Shown: piece by piece, positions 35,363 to 43,960 of the stretch
How positions within the stretch are numbered: position 1 is the first letter of the stretch
Layout of the letters: each line of letters begins with the position of its first letter
Origin: CAIVAT01 sp964455285
GTDB taxonomy: Bacteria; Bacteroidota; Bacteroidia; Bacteroidales; FEN-979
DNA: 64,000 nt
NCBI GenBank assembly: GCA_964455285.1
Contig: CAYVVG010000009.1
Location: 1 to 64,000, forward strand
Reading direction: 5' to 3'
Program-made: the position numbers and the translations under genes
The notes under the pieces: model-generated
The model's database searches: none
Seen by the model: the letters and a program-made list of their open reading frames with translations, nothing else
What the model was told of the DNA's origin: nothing

Positions 35363-35765
35363 ACACCGTCGCATACAACTTCATCTGCTTCACCATCGCC
35401 GTCAGGCCGTTGCTCCGGGTGGGCGAAAGGTGCTCCTGCAACCCTATCCGATGGATGAAATCCAGCTCTGACTGAAGGATCTCGTCGGGGGTGTGACCCG
35501 ATAGTACCCGGATCAACAGGTTGACGATCCCTTTGGTGATGATGGCGTCGCTGTCGGCCGTGTAGATCACCTTTCCCTCTCTCATCGCCGCGTGAAGCCA
35601 TACTTTCGACTGACACCCGGTGATCAGGTACTGTTCCGTACGGTATTCATCGGCGATCACAGGCAGGGTCCTGCCGAGTTCAATCAGATAGTTGTATTTA
35701 TCCATCCAGTCGTCGAACATTTCGAATTCGGCGATGATCCGGGCTTCCGTTTCGGCGATGGTCAT
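35343..35765 (-). CDS. sufE: SufE sulfur acceptor for cysteine desulfurase
   Basis: 140 residues. SufE fold with the catalytic persulfide-accepting cysteine in ITGCQSKVW; the MFDDWMDKYNYLIELGR start and GIVNLLIRVLSGHTPDEIL are family motifs. It receives sulfur from SufS (38419-39639) and passes it to SufB. The ORF extends to 35867, but the extra N terminus comes from the GCGGACAA repeat, so ATG 35765 is used. A TACCTTTA near-consensus -7 box lies at 35786-35793 on the minus strand. It is detached from sufS by padR-pspC and the four-helix-bundle gene. Confidence 0.93.
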   Translation of the reverse strand: MTIAETEARIIAEFEMFDDWMDKYNYLIELGRTLPVIADEYRTEQYLITGCQSKVWLHAAMREGKVIYTADSDAIITKGIVNLLIRVLSGHTPDEILQSELDFIHRIGLQEHLSPTRSNGLTAMVKQMKLYATVFRMKGA

Positions 35766-35803
35766 CGGGGGGAGATTTGGGGGGGTAAAGGTAGGGAAAA
35801 GAA

Positions 35804-35891
35804 GCGGACAAGCGGACAAGCGGACAAGCGGACGGGCGGACAAGGGGACAAGCGGACGAGCGGACAAGCGGACGGGCGGACGGGCGGACGG
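35804..35891. repeat. GCGGACAA 8-bp tandem array (left arm)
   Basis: Eleven contiguous 8-bp units (GCGGACAA, GCGGACGG, GGGGACAA, GCGGACGA), running into GTGACAG at 35892. The reverse-complement array lies at 36360-36415 on the other side of the four-helix-bundle gene. Confidence 0.95.
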
Positions 35892-35916
35892 GTGACAGAT
35901 TGGTGAGGATGCTCAA

Positions 35917-36297
35917 TCATTCACGGGTCGCAGATGCCTTGATTCTGGCATCAAGTGCCTTCTTCAGTCCTGACAATTGGGATGTTATTTTTATAATCAA
36001 GGGAGTCAGCTTACCTAATTCTGCCTGGGACATAAACCCTAATCGGGCCGAAACGATCAGTAAAGTCTCAAGTTCATTCAGGCTTGCGAATGCAACCGAC
36101 AGAAAATACCTGTACTCCCCGGTAGTTCTTCTCGCCGATCCTTCGCTGATATTGGCCGGAATGGAAACCGCCGCTCGTCGTATCTGGTTTGTGAGAGAAT
36201 GCATTTCGGATTTTGGAAAGGTATCGGTAGCAAGATAGACCTCCTGAACTAGTCTGATACTATCCTTCCACACATCAAGATCTTTATGGGTTTTCAT
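35917..36297 (-). CDS. Four-helix-bundle protein (23S rRNA intervening-sequence protein family)
   Basis: 126 residues. Family signs: LDVWKDSIRLVQEVYLATDTFPKSE, then LTNQIRRAAVSIPANISEGSARRTTGEYRYFLSVAFASLNELETLL. These proteins are encoded in intervening sequences of 23S rRNA genes in Leptospira and others, and also free-standing in many Bacteroidota; biochemical function is unclear. Here no rRNA is nearby. The gene is bracketed by inverted 8-bp arrays (25 bp from its stop, 62 bp from its start). A TACCTTTT near-consensus box lies at 36328-36335 on the minus strand. Confidence 0.92.
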   Translation of the reverse strand: MKTHKDLDVWKDSIRLVQEVYLATDTFPKSEMHSLTNQIRRAAVSIPANISEGSARRTTGEYRYFLSVAFASLNELETLLIVSARLGFMSQAELGKLTPLIIKITSQLSGLKKALDARIKASATRE

Positions 36298-36359
36298 TGT
36301 TTTTATTGCTTAATCGGCTAAAAACCTAAAAGGTAATATCTATGTTAATAACTTTCCCC

Positions 36360-36415
36360 TTGTCCGCTTGTCCGCTTGTCCGCTTGTCCGCTCGACCCCT
36401 TGTCCGCTCGTCCAC
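36360..36415. repeat. TTGTCCGC 8-bp tandem array (right arm, inverted copy of GCGGACAA)
   Basis: Seven units (five TTGTCCGC, plus TCGACCCC and TCGTCCAC). The exact reverse complement of the unit at 35804-35891. Confidence 0.95.
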
Positions 36416-36451
36416 CAACTGTTAAAAAATCTTAAAACATACTACCATGTA

Positions 36452-36482
36452 TTGCATAGTACTATTTGATATATTATCTTTG
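36452..36482 (+). promoter_or_regulatory. Promoter of padR-pspC
   Basis: -33 TTG at 36452-36454, 20-nt spacer, exact -7 TATCTTTG at 36475-36482. The start codon 36487 is 5 nt downstream, so the message is near-leaderless. The TTG start at 36466 lies inside the promoter. The AT-rich spacer (ACTATTTGATATAT) may be the PadR autoregulation site. Confidence 0.75.
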
Positions 36483-36486
36483 CCGC

Positions 36487-36858
36487 ATGAATACCGAAAA
36501 CCAGAACGCGCAGATGCGCAAGGGGGTCCTTGAGCTCTGCATCCTAGCCATCATTGCCGAGAACGATGCATACGCCTCCGACATCATCGCCCGGCTCAAG
36601 GAGGCTCACCTCATCGTGGTGGAGGGGACGCTTTACCCCCTGTTGACCCGGTTGAAGAACGACGGCCTGACCTGTTACCGGTGGGAGGAGTCGAAAACGG
36701 GCCCCCCGAGGAAATACCACCAGATCACCGGCGACGGAATGAACATGCTGAAAGCCTTAATGGCTGACTGGCAGGACCTGAAGAGGTCGGTCGAACGGAT
36801 CATTCCTTCGTCAAATCACCAACCATCTGATCACAATCATACCATGAACCATGAATAA
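36487..36858 (+). CDS. PadR family transcriptional regulator
   Basis: 123 residues. Winged helix of the PadR family: QMRKGVLELCILAIIAENDAYASDIIARLKEAHLIVVEGTLYPLLTRLKNDGLTCYRWEESKTGPPRKYHQIT contains the recognition helix and the beta-wing. The short C terminus is the dimerisation helix. It overlaps the pspC gene by 8 nt, a common pairing in Bacteroidota in which PadR represses its own operon in response to envelope stress or small molecules (the latter is family knowledge). Confidence 0.94.
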   Translation: MNTENQNAQMRKGVLELCILAIIAENDAYASDIIARLKEAHLIVVEGTLYPLLTRLKNDGLTCYRWEESKTGPPRKYHQITGDGMNMLKALMADWQDLKRSVERIIPSSNHQPSDHNHTMNHE

Positions 36859-38446
36859 AACTCTGACAATCAACCTGGGAGGGATCGTTTTCCATATCGA
36901 TGAAGACGCGTACCTCGTGCTGAACGAATACCTGAACAGCCTCAAGAAATACTTCGGCGACGGTGAAGGATCGGCCGAGATCCGGGCCGACATCGAATCA
37001 CGCATCGCCGAGATCCTGGCCGGCAAGCGCACCGAAACAAGCCAGGTAATCACCCTCGCCGAAGTCAACGAAGTGATCGCCATCATGGGAAAACCGGTTG
37101 ACATCGATCCCGACGGCAATCCGGAGACCGACGGCGAAGATCCCGGGGCTGGCAAGGGAGCCAAGAGATTTTTCCGGGATCCCGGCGAGAAGATCATCGC
37201 CGGCGTCTGTTCAGGGATAGCCGCCTATTTCCACCTCGACCCGGTATGGATCCGCTTGATATTCATAGTGTTCCTGGCTGCCGGCGGATCCGGGATACTC
37301 CTTTACCTGGTTCTCTGGATCGTGATCCCCGAAGCCAAGACCACTTCCGACCGCCTGGAGATGCACGGCAAAAAGATCACTGTTCCCAACCTGCAACGAT
37401 CCATGCGGGAAGAGGTGTCGGAACTTGGGCACCGGCTCGGTGCGATGGCCAACGGCTCAGCCGAGACCCTGCGCAGGGCGGGATCCGGATCCCGGTCATT
37501 CTTCGAAACAATGGGTCGTGGCCTGGTATGGTGCCTGCAGATCGCGTGGAAAGTGATCGTTTTGCTGACCGGCATTCTGTTGATCCTGACCGGACTGGGC
37601 CTGTTGATAGCCATCGTTGCCTATACCCTGGGCTGGACCGGTGTTCTGCCCGCAGATCATGATGTATCGATGCTCGCTTTCCCCGACTTCGCCCGGATCC
37701 TGGTCGGATGCACCATGCCCGTTTCGTACCTGCAGGCGGTCCTGCTTCTGGTGCTGGGGATTCCTTCCTTCATGCTGATTTACAACGGGGCGAGAATGGT
37801 GTTTCGCTTCGAACGTGTCCGCCACCTCGGACTGACGCTGTTCAACATCTGGATCCTGGGCCTCTTTTTCACGGTCTGGAGCGGGTTTCGCATTTATCAC
37901 CTCTACCAGTACAAGGAGGAAAAGCAGATCAGCCTGCCTTTGGAGAACCCCCGTTGCGATACCCTGACGATCACCTGCTTTCCCGGAGATCCGGCGATGA
38001 AGTACATCGGGGAGGAGCAATTTTTCCTGATGGACAATTGGAAAACCGTGATCGCCCCCGAAGGTGAACTGTACGTGGTTCCCGACATCCGGATCGAGCC
38101 ATCCGCCGATAGTCTGTTCTCCATCACGCAGGTTACGATCGCCCGCGGAAAAACCCGGTTGCAGGCCCGTCAGCATTTGTCGGGAATCCGTTTCCAGTCG
38201 GCCACGTCGGGTAATGAACTGCGGATCAGTCCATTTCTGCGAATCCCAGGGGAAAAATGCTGGAACGGGCAGGTCATCGATATCATCGTACGGGTTCCGC
38301 GCGGAAAATTTATCCGCATGAACCCGGATATGAAGCACTTCAAACCGTGGTGGGGATGGCTGTTACAGGAGCAGGACGCAACCGTGCTGCAGATGAAAGA
38401 GGATGAACTGGTTGCGTGTCACGACAGCATATCGCGGACTTTGTAA
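36851..38446 (+). CDS. PspC domain membrane protein
   Basis: 531 residues. The N-terminal about 95-residue cytoplasmic domain (MNKTLTINLGGIVFHIDEDAYLVLNEYL) is typical of Bacteroidota PspC proteins. The PspC domain follows (about 100-160: FFRDPGEKIIAGVCSGIAAYFHLDPVWIRLIFIVF), then three to four further membrane segments (about 230-350) and a C-terminal periplasmic domain of about 170 residues. Envelope-stress related by family. Co-regulated with padR. The 3' end overlaps the convergent sufS by 28 bp. Confidence 0.9.
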   Translation: MNKTLTINLGGIVFHIDEDAYLVLNEYLNSLKKYFGDGEGSAEIRADIESRIAEILAGKRTETSQVITLAEVNEVIAIMGKPVDIDPDGNPETDGEDPGAGKGAKRFFRDPGEKIIAGVCSGIAAYFHLDPVWIRLIFIVFLAAGGSGILLYLVLWIVIPEAKTTSDRLEMHGKKITVPNLQRSMREEVSELGHRLGAMANGSAETLRRAGSGSRSFFETMGRGLVWCLQIAWKVIVLLTGILLILTGLGLLIAIVAYTLGWTGVLPADHDVSMLAFPDFARILVGCTMPVSYLQAVLLLVLGIPSFMLIYNGARMVFRFERVRHLGLTLFNIWILGLFFTVWSGFRIYHLYQYKEEKQISLPLENPRCDTLTITCFPGDPAMKYIGEEQFFLMDNWKTVIAPEGELYVVPDIRIEPSADSLFSITQVTIARGKTRLQARQHLSGIRFQSATSGNELRISPFLRIPGEKCWNGQVIDIIVRVPRGKFIRMNPDMKHFKPWWGWLLQEQDATVLQMKEDELVACHDSISRTL

Positions 38447-39639
38447 AGCGCAATAACCAGCTGGTCGATCTCGTCGGTCGTATTGTAAAAAGAGAACGAC
38501 GCCCTGATCGTGCCGGGAATCTTCAATCGTTCCATCAGGGGCATGGCGCAATGGTGCCCGGTACGCACCGCGATCCCCATCTTGTCGATGATCATCCCTG
38601 CATCGTACGGGTGAATATCGCCTATCAGGAACGAAACCAGGCTTGCCTGGTTTGAAGATGTTCCGAAGAACCGGATATCCCGCACCTGGCCAAGCTTTTC
38701 GCGGGCATAGCTGAGCAGGTGCCCTTCGCAGGCTTCAATCTGCTCCATGCCGGTCTCCTTCAGGTAGGCGACGGCAGCCCGCAGGCCGGCCACCCCCTCC
38801 ACGTTGGGAGTTCCCGCTTCGAACTTGAAAGGAAGATCATTGAACGTGGTGCGATCGACCCATACCTCCCTGATCATCTCTCCGCCCATCTGGTACGGAG
38901 GCAACTCCTCCAGCCATCGCTCCTTCCCGTAAAGCACTCCGATGCCCATGGGAGCATACATTTTATGACCCGAGAAACAGTAAAAATCGCAGTCAAGATC
39001 CTGCACGTCCACCGGGAGGTGCGAAACCCCCTGTGCGCCGTCAATAAGCACGGGGATTCCCTGTGCATGGGCAAGGGCGGTGATCTCTTTTACCGGCAGG
39101 ATGGTTCCCAGCACGTTCGAGACGTGGGTCAGGGTGATGAGCCGGGTTCTCTCGTTCATCATGCCCTGCAGTTCCCCAAGATCCAGTTCTCCCTGTTCGT
39201 TGATCCCGGCCACCCGCAGCACGGCTCCCTTTTCGAGGCACACCTGCTGCCATGGGACGAAATTCGAATGGTGCTCCAGGATGGTGGTGATCACCTCGTC
39301 GCCCGGGGCAAGAAACCGCTTGCCGAACGAAGTCGCCACCAGGTTCAGCGACTCGGTGGCCCCCTTGGTGAACACGATCTCGTGTGTATGCCTGGCCCCG
39401 ATGAAATCCCGCACCTCCTTCCGGGCCTCCTCAAACGCTTCAGTCGCTTTCACGCTGAGATAATGAACTCCCCGGTGGATATTGCAGTTATCCTCTTCGT
39501 AATACCGGCGGATGGCATCGATCACCTGCCGGGGTTTCTGGGTCGATGCCGCATTGTCAAAATAGATGAGCGGACGCTTATAGATGAGTTGCTGAAGAAT
39601 CGGGAAATCAGCCCGGATCTTGTCCATGTAAATCGACAT
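38419..39639 (-). CDS. sufS: SufS cysteine desulfurase
   Basis: 406 residues, full-length class II aminotransferase-fold PLP enzyme. The PLP lysine is in YCFSGHKMYAPMGIG; the catalytic cysteine is in AVRTGHHCAMPLM near the C terminus. It removes sulfur from cysteine as a persulfide for SufE. A minus-strand TACTTTTG box lies 17 nt upstream (39657-39664), so it has its own promoter instead of being read from sufBCD. Confidence 0.96.
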   Translation of the reverse strand: MSIYMDKIRADFPILQQLIYKRPLIYFDNAASTQKPRQVIDAIRRYYEEDNCNIHRGVHYLSVKATEAFEEARKEVRDFIGARHTHEIVFTKGATESLNLVATSFGKRFLAPGDEVITTILEHHSNFVPWQQVCLEKGAVLRVAGINEQGELDLGELQGMMNERTRLITLTHVSNVLGTILPVKEITALAHAQGIPVLIDGAQGVSHLPVDVQDLDCDFYCFSGHKMYAPMGIGVLYGKERWLEELPPYQMGGEMIREVWVDRTTFNDLPFKFEAGTPNVEGVAGLRAAVAYLKETGMEQIEACEGHLLSYAREKLGQVRDIRFFGTSSNQASLVSFLIGDIHPYDAGMIIDKMGIAVRTGHHCAMPLMERLKIPGTIRASFSFYNTTDEIDQLVIALYKVRDMLS

Positions 39640-39656
39640 AATGGTACGTTAAATCA

Positions 39657-39709
39657 CAAAAGTACGAAACTTCCCGTTGCCCGGGATTCAAAAAAAAGTC
39701 GTAGTTTTA
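39657..39709. promoter_or_regulatory. Divergent -7 boxes for sufS (minus) and the M16 peptidase (plus)
   Basis: TACTTTTG on the minus strand at 39657-39664 and TAGTTTTA on the plus strand at 39702-39709, with a TTG about 22 nt before the latter. Only about 100 bp separates the two genes. Confidence 0.5.
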
Positions 39710-39741
39710 GCGCCTCATTCACTGAAAAATCACTCTCCCTT

Positions 39742-42540
39742 ATGAAAAGAATGTTTCTGCTGTTTCTTGTTGTGACCGTGGCATGCCTGCCGGTCATGGC
39801 CCAGGACAAAGCCGATCTGAAGATCGAATTCGAAAAATACACGCTGTCGAACGGCCTCGACGTGATCCTTCACATCGACCGGTCGGATCCCATCGTTGCC
39901 CTTGCCATCCAGTTCCATGTCGGGTCGAACCGCGAAACGGAAGGTCATACCGGGTTCGCCCACCTGTTCGAGCACATGATGTTCCAGCGGTCGGAGAATG
40001 TGGGCGAAGATCAGTTTTTCAAGATCATCCAGAATACCGGTGGCACCCTGAACGGAGGGACGAACAATGATGCCACGACCTATTACGAGATCGTGCCCAA
40101 AAATGCGCTGGAGAAGATCCTGTGGATGGAGTCGGACCGGATGGGTTACATGATCAACACCGTTACGGAGAAAGCGTTCAACATTCAGCAAAACGTGGTC
40201 CAGAATGAGAAGAGGCAATCATACGACAACCAGCCCTACGGATTCTCCCAGGTGGTGGTTGCCAACAACCTCTATCCCAAGGGGCATCCTTACAGCTGGA
40301 CCGTGATCGGCGAAATGCAGGACCTCAAAAATGCCACTGTGGACGATGTCAAGGCGTTCCACGAAAAATTCTATATTCCCAACAACGCGACCCTCGTCCT
40401 GGCGGGCGATTTCGAAAAGGATCAAGCAAAAGCACTGATTAACAAATATTTCGGCGAGATCAAGCGGGGCGGAAATGTCACGGATCCCATTCCGATGCCC
40501 GTGACCCTCGAAAAGAGCCGTAAAGTTTTCCATGAGGATAATTTTGCCAAAGCCGCCCAGTTCCGGATGATCTGGCCGACGGTCGAATCCTATCACGACG
40601 ACGCCTATGCCCTGGATTACCTTGCCCAGTTGCTGTCGCGCGGCAAGAAGGCCCCGCTGTACAAAGTACTGGAGAAGGAGAAGCAACAGTCGTCGAGCCA
40701 GCGGGCATATCACAACACGCTTGAACTCGCGGGATCCCTTGTGATCATGGCCACCGCCAACGAAGGTGTCAGCCTCAGCGATATCGAAAAGAGTATATTC
40801 GAAGCCTTCGCGCGGTTCGAAAAAGAGGGGATCACCGACGACGATGTGGAACGCATCAAGGCAAGCCAGGAAACCGATTTCTACAATGGTATCAGCAGCA
40901 TCCTTGGAAAATCTTTCCAGCTGGCGTATTACAACGAACGGAAGGGGGATCCGGGTTATTACAGAACCGACATAGCCCGCCTGAAAGCGGTTACCAAAGC
41001 CGACATCCTCCGGGTGTATGACAAATACATCAAAAACAGGCCCTACCTTGCGGTCAGCTTTGTCCCCAAAGGACAGCCGGACATGGTGGCAGCGGGCTCC
41101 GTCAGGGCGGCGATCACCGAAGAGAAAATATCGGAAGCCACGCAGGTCGAAATAAAAGACAAGACGGAAGAGCCGATCGTAAAGACGAAAACCACCGTCG
41201 ACCGTTCCGTCATGCCGGCCGACGGACCCGATCCCTCGCTGGTACTTCCCGGGGTTTGGCAGGACAAGACAACCAACGGCATCCGGGTACTGGGCATCGA
41301 GGATTCCGAACTCCCCCTGGTGGAGTTCTCGATCGAGATGAAAGGCGGGCACCTGCTGGATCCTCCCGGCAAACCCGGTATCGCCAACCTGGTCTGTGAA
41401 CTGATGACGGAAGGCACGAAGAACAGGACTCCCCTGGAACTTGAGGAAGAGATTGACCGGCTGGGCGCTTCCATCAACCTCAATGCCGGGAACAATTCGA
41501 TCACCCTTTCGGCAAATTGCCTTGCGCGCAACTTCGATAAGGTGATGGCCCTTGCCCGTGAGATCCTGCTTGAGCCACGGTGGGATGAAGCGGAGTTCGC
41601 CCTGGCCAAAACCCGGATCCTCAATGTTATCAAGAGACAGAAAGCCAGTCCCGCAACTTTGGCACGCAACGAGTTCAACCTGCGGATCTATGGCAAAGAC
41701 CATATTTTCGCCACTGATCGCCTGGGTACCGAAGAATCGGTCAAAGCGATCACGCTTGATGATCTCCGTAACTTTTACAGCCGTTGCTTCTCTCCTGCGG
41801 TTGCGACCTGCCAGGTGGCTGGAAATGTAACGCACGAAAAGGTGATGGCCGCACTCATGCCCCTGGCCGGCGTGTGGAAGACCCGCGAGGTGGTGTTCCC
41901 CTCCTACCCGATTCCCGCCGGTCCGCAAACTCCCACAGTCATCCTGGTCGATGTGCCGGGCGCCAAACAATCGGTGATCAGCATCGGTCGCCTCGGGCTT
42001 GCGAGGCAGGAGGCGGACTTTTTTCCGGCGACCCTGGCGAACTACAAGCTGGGAGGGTCATTCAACGGCAATGTGAACCTGGTGCTGCGGGAAGAGAAAG
42101 GATACACTTACGGCGCCCGGACCGGGTTCAGCGGCGGTATCGTGTCGGGTATCTTCACGGCCGGCGCCAATGTTCGGTCTTCGGCAACCGCCGAATCGGT
42201 TAGTATTTTCCGGGATCTGATGGCCCGGTACCCGAAAGAGTTCAGCAACGATGACCTGGAATTCACGCGGAATTCGATGCTCAAAAGCTATGCGCGACAG
42301 TTCGAAACCCTGGGTGCAAAACTGGGCATGCTGAGCGAGATCAACCTGTATCAGCTCCCGGCGGATTATGTGAAACAGGAGCAGGCGGCGATCCGAAACC
42401 TCACGATCGACCAGGTCAGGCAATTGACTGCCAAATACATAAACCCCGATAAAATGTTTTATGTGGTAGCCGGCGACGCTGAAACCCAGCTGGAACCGCT
42501 GTCGAAGATCGGATTGGGGACTCCCGTGGTGATCAAGTGA
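39742..42540 (+). CDS. Periplasmic M16 (pitrilysin/insulinase) zinc peptidase
   Basis: 932 residues. Signal peptide (1-20), then two fused M16 halves. The active N-terminal half has the inverted zinc motif H74-L-F-E77-H78 and the distal ligand E156 (QNEKRQS). The C-terminal half lacks HxxEH, as usual. Degrades peptides or processes envelope proteins. The open frame continues to 38719, but that part is antisense to sufS; the ATG at 39742 begins the signal peptide. Inserted on the opposite strand between sufS and sufD. Stop codon followed by GTGACGCGTGACGG. Confidence 0.93.
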   Translation: MKRMFLLFLVVTVACLPVMAQDKADLKIEFEKYTLSNGLDVILHIDRSDPIVALAIQFHVGSNRETEGHTGFAHLFEHMMFQRSENVGEDQFFKIIQNTGGTLNGGTNNDATTYYEIVPKNALEKILWMESDRMGYMINTVTEKAFNIQQNVVQNEKRQSYDNQPYGFSQVVVANNLYPKGHPYSWTVIGEMQDLKNATVDDVKAFHEKFYIPNNATLVLAGDFEKDQAKALINKYFGEIKRGGNVTDPIPMPVTLEKSRKVFHEDNFAKAAQFRMIWPTVESYHDDAYALDYLAQLLSRGKKAPLYKVLEKEKQQSSSQRAYHNTLELAGSLVIMATANEGVSLSDIEKSIFEAFARFEKEGITDDDVERIKASQETDFYNGISSILGKSFQLAYYNERKGDPGYYRTDIARLKAVTKADILRVYDKYIKNRPYLAVSFVPKGQPDMVAAGSVRAAITEEKISEATQVEIKDKTEEPIVKTKTTVDRSVMPADGPDPSLVLPGVWQDKTTNGIRVLGIEDSELPLVEFSIEMKGGHLLDPPGKPGIANLVCELMTEGTKNRTPLELEEEIDRLGASINLNAGNNSITLSANCLARNFDKVMALAREILLEPRWDEAEFALAKTRILNVIKRQKASPATLARNEFNLRIYGKDHIFATDRLGTEESVKAITLDDLRNFYSRCFSPAVATCQVAGNVTHEKVMAALMPLAGVWKTREVVFPSYPIPAGPQTPTVILVDVPGAKQSVISIGRLGLARQEADFFPATLANYKLGGSFNGNVNLVLREEKGYTYGARTGFSGGIVSGIFTAGANVRSSATAESVSIFRDLMARYPKEFSNDDLEFTRNSMLKSYARQFETLGAKLGMLSEINLYQLPADYVKQEQAAIRNLTIDQVRQLTAKYINPDKMFYVVAGDAETQLEPLSKIGLGTPVVIK

Positions 42541-42549
42541 CGCGTGACG
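42533..42549 (+). repeat. Short GTGACG repeat at the M16 stop codon
   Basis: AAGTGACGCGTGACGGG: two units of the GTGAC family. The first provides the TGA stop (42538-42540). Confidence 0.55.
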
Positions 42550-42553
42550 GGTA

Positions 42554-43960
42554 TCAGATCCTGGTCAGATCGATCCTGAACTCCACCGGGTGTTCCGGTG
42601 TGCTGCAATGAAGCACGCACTGTTCACAAATCTGGAGTTCCCCCTGCAGGCGTTTTTTCACCATGTCTTCGATCCGTTGCCGCAACTGCGGGATGGCAAT
42701 CCTCGACACCACCTCATCGGCGAAGGCGAACATCAGAAGCATGCGCGCCGTATCCTCACCGATCCCCCGCTGACGAAGGTAGAAGAGGGAATCGGCATCC
42801 AGTTGTCCGGTGGTGGAGCCATGGGAGCACTTGACGTCGTCGTTGTAGATCTCCAGGAAGGGTTTGGAATTGACCCGGGCCGTGTCGGTCAGAAGAATAT
42901 TCCGGTTGCTCTGCCGGGCATCGGTACCCGCAGCCTCCTGGCGCACAAGCACATGCCCGTTGAAAATTCCGTGCGCCTGCTCGTCGAGGATCCCTTTGAA
43001 AGTCTCGCGGCTGGTACATCCCGGTGAAGCATGATCGACGAACACATGGTTGTCGATGTGCTGTTTCCGGTCCATCAGGTACAACCCGAAAATATTGGCA
43101 TTACCGCCCGGCCCGTCGAACAGCACCCGGATGTTGTTGCGCAGCAATCCTCCGTTGAGTGATAGGTAATGTGATTCCAGGGAAGCCGATGCCTCCATCC
43201 GGAAACAGACGGTGCTGACCAGGGTGCTTTCGTTGTTCAGGTTCTGCAGTTTGTAATGATCCAGCACGGCCCCCTCTCCCAGGCAGATCTCGGTGACGAT
43301 GTTGGAAAAACTGGCTTCATGGTTGTATGAATCGTCGCAATGGACGATGGATAGACTGGCCCCTGCGCCGACCACAATCAGGTTCCTGGATTGAAGGAAG
43401 AGGCTTGTTTCGTGGTGGATCACATTGATCAGTTGCACGGGCCGGGGGCTCTTCACCCGGTTGGGAACGTAGATGAATATTCCGTCCTGGGCAAAAGCGG
43501 TGTTAAGCGCAGTAAAGCCGTCGGTAACGGTTCGTGCGACCGTGCCGTAATATCGTTCCACCAGGTCGGGAAACTGGATCCTGGCTTCAGCCAGGCTGCC
43601 CATGATGATCCCGTTGCCCAGTACCATCAAAGGAACGTCTTTCGAAACGTGCCAACCGTTGAGCTGGCCGATCACGGCGGTATCGAGATGCGGAATATTG
43701 CACCGGAAAACCTTCTGGACATCATCCACGGGAAGAGGGGCCAGGTGGTAATCGTAACCCCTTTTAAAACTCTGCGAGAAGTCGGTGAGCCTCCATGATT
43801 CCAGGGTTGTATCGGGAAATCCCAGTTGACTGAAATCGGCCATGGCCCGGTCTCGGATTGCGGCCATCGCGGGGGTGTCATGGGCCGTCAGCAGGGACCG
43901 GTTCTCCCGGTAAACCGTTTCGAAGCGTTCCCGGGTAATGGGTTTTTGCGATGGGTTCAT
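42554..43960 (-). CDS. sufD: SufD, Fe-S cluster scaffold subunit
   Basis: 468 residues. The right-handed beta-helix core of SufB/SufD proteins, ending with the conserved ATTGQLDADSLFYLRQRGIG and ARMLLMFAFADEVVSRI motifs. SufBC2D assembles 2Fe-2S and 4Fe-4S clusters. The N-terminal about 100 residues form the helical lead. Last gene of the sufB-sufC-sufD unit, overlapping sufC by 4 nt. Convergent with the M16 gene (13-bp gap). Confidence 0.95.
   Translation of the reverse strand: MNPSQKPITRERFETVYRENRSLLTAHDTPAMAAIRDRAMADFSQLGFPDTTLESWRLTDFSQSFKRGYDYHLAPLPVDDVQKVFRCNIPHLDTAVIGQLNGWHVSKDVPLMVLGNGIIMGSLAEARIQFPDLVERYYGTVARTVTDGFTALNTAFAQDGIFIYVPNRVKSPRPVQLINVIHHETSLFLQSRNLIVVGAGASLSIVHCDDSYNHEASFSNIVTEICLGEGAVLDHYKLQNLNNESTLVSTVCFRMEASASLESHYLSLNGGLLRNNIRVLFDGPGGNANIFGLYLMDRKQHIDNHVFVDHASPGCTSRETFKGILDEQAHGIFNGHVLVRQEAAGTDARQSNRNILLTDTARVNSKPFLEIYNDDVKCSHGSTTGQLDADSLFYLRQRGIGEDTARMLLMFAFADEVVSRIAIPQLRQRIEDMVKKRLQGELQICEQCVLHCSTPEHPVEFRIDLTRI

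Noticed and set aside
35766..35867. N-terminal extension of SufE
   Set aside because: Encoded by the GCGGACAA array; the family start is at 35765.
35917..36297. A 23S rRNA gene around the intervening-sequence-type protein
   Set aside because: Flanks are padR-pspC and sufE with no rRNA-like sequence.
38719..39741. N-terminal 341-residue extension of the M16 peptidase ORF
   Set aside because: It is antisense to sufS; a signal peptide and -7 box place the start at 39742.
40219..41970. 583-residue minus-strand ORF
   Set aside because: Fully antisense to the M16 peptidase, low-complexity composition, no domain.
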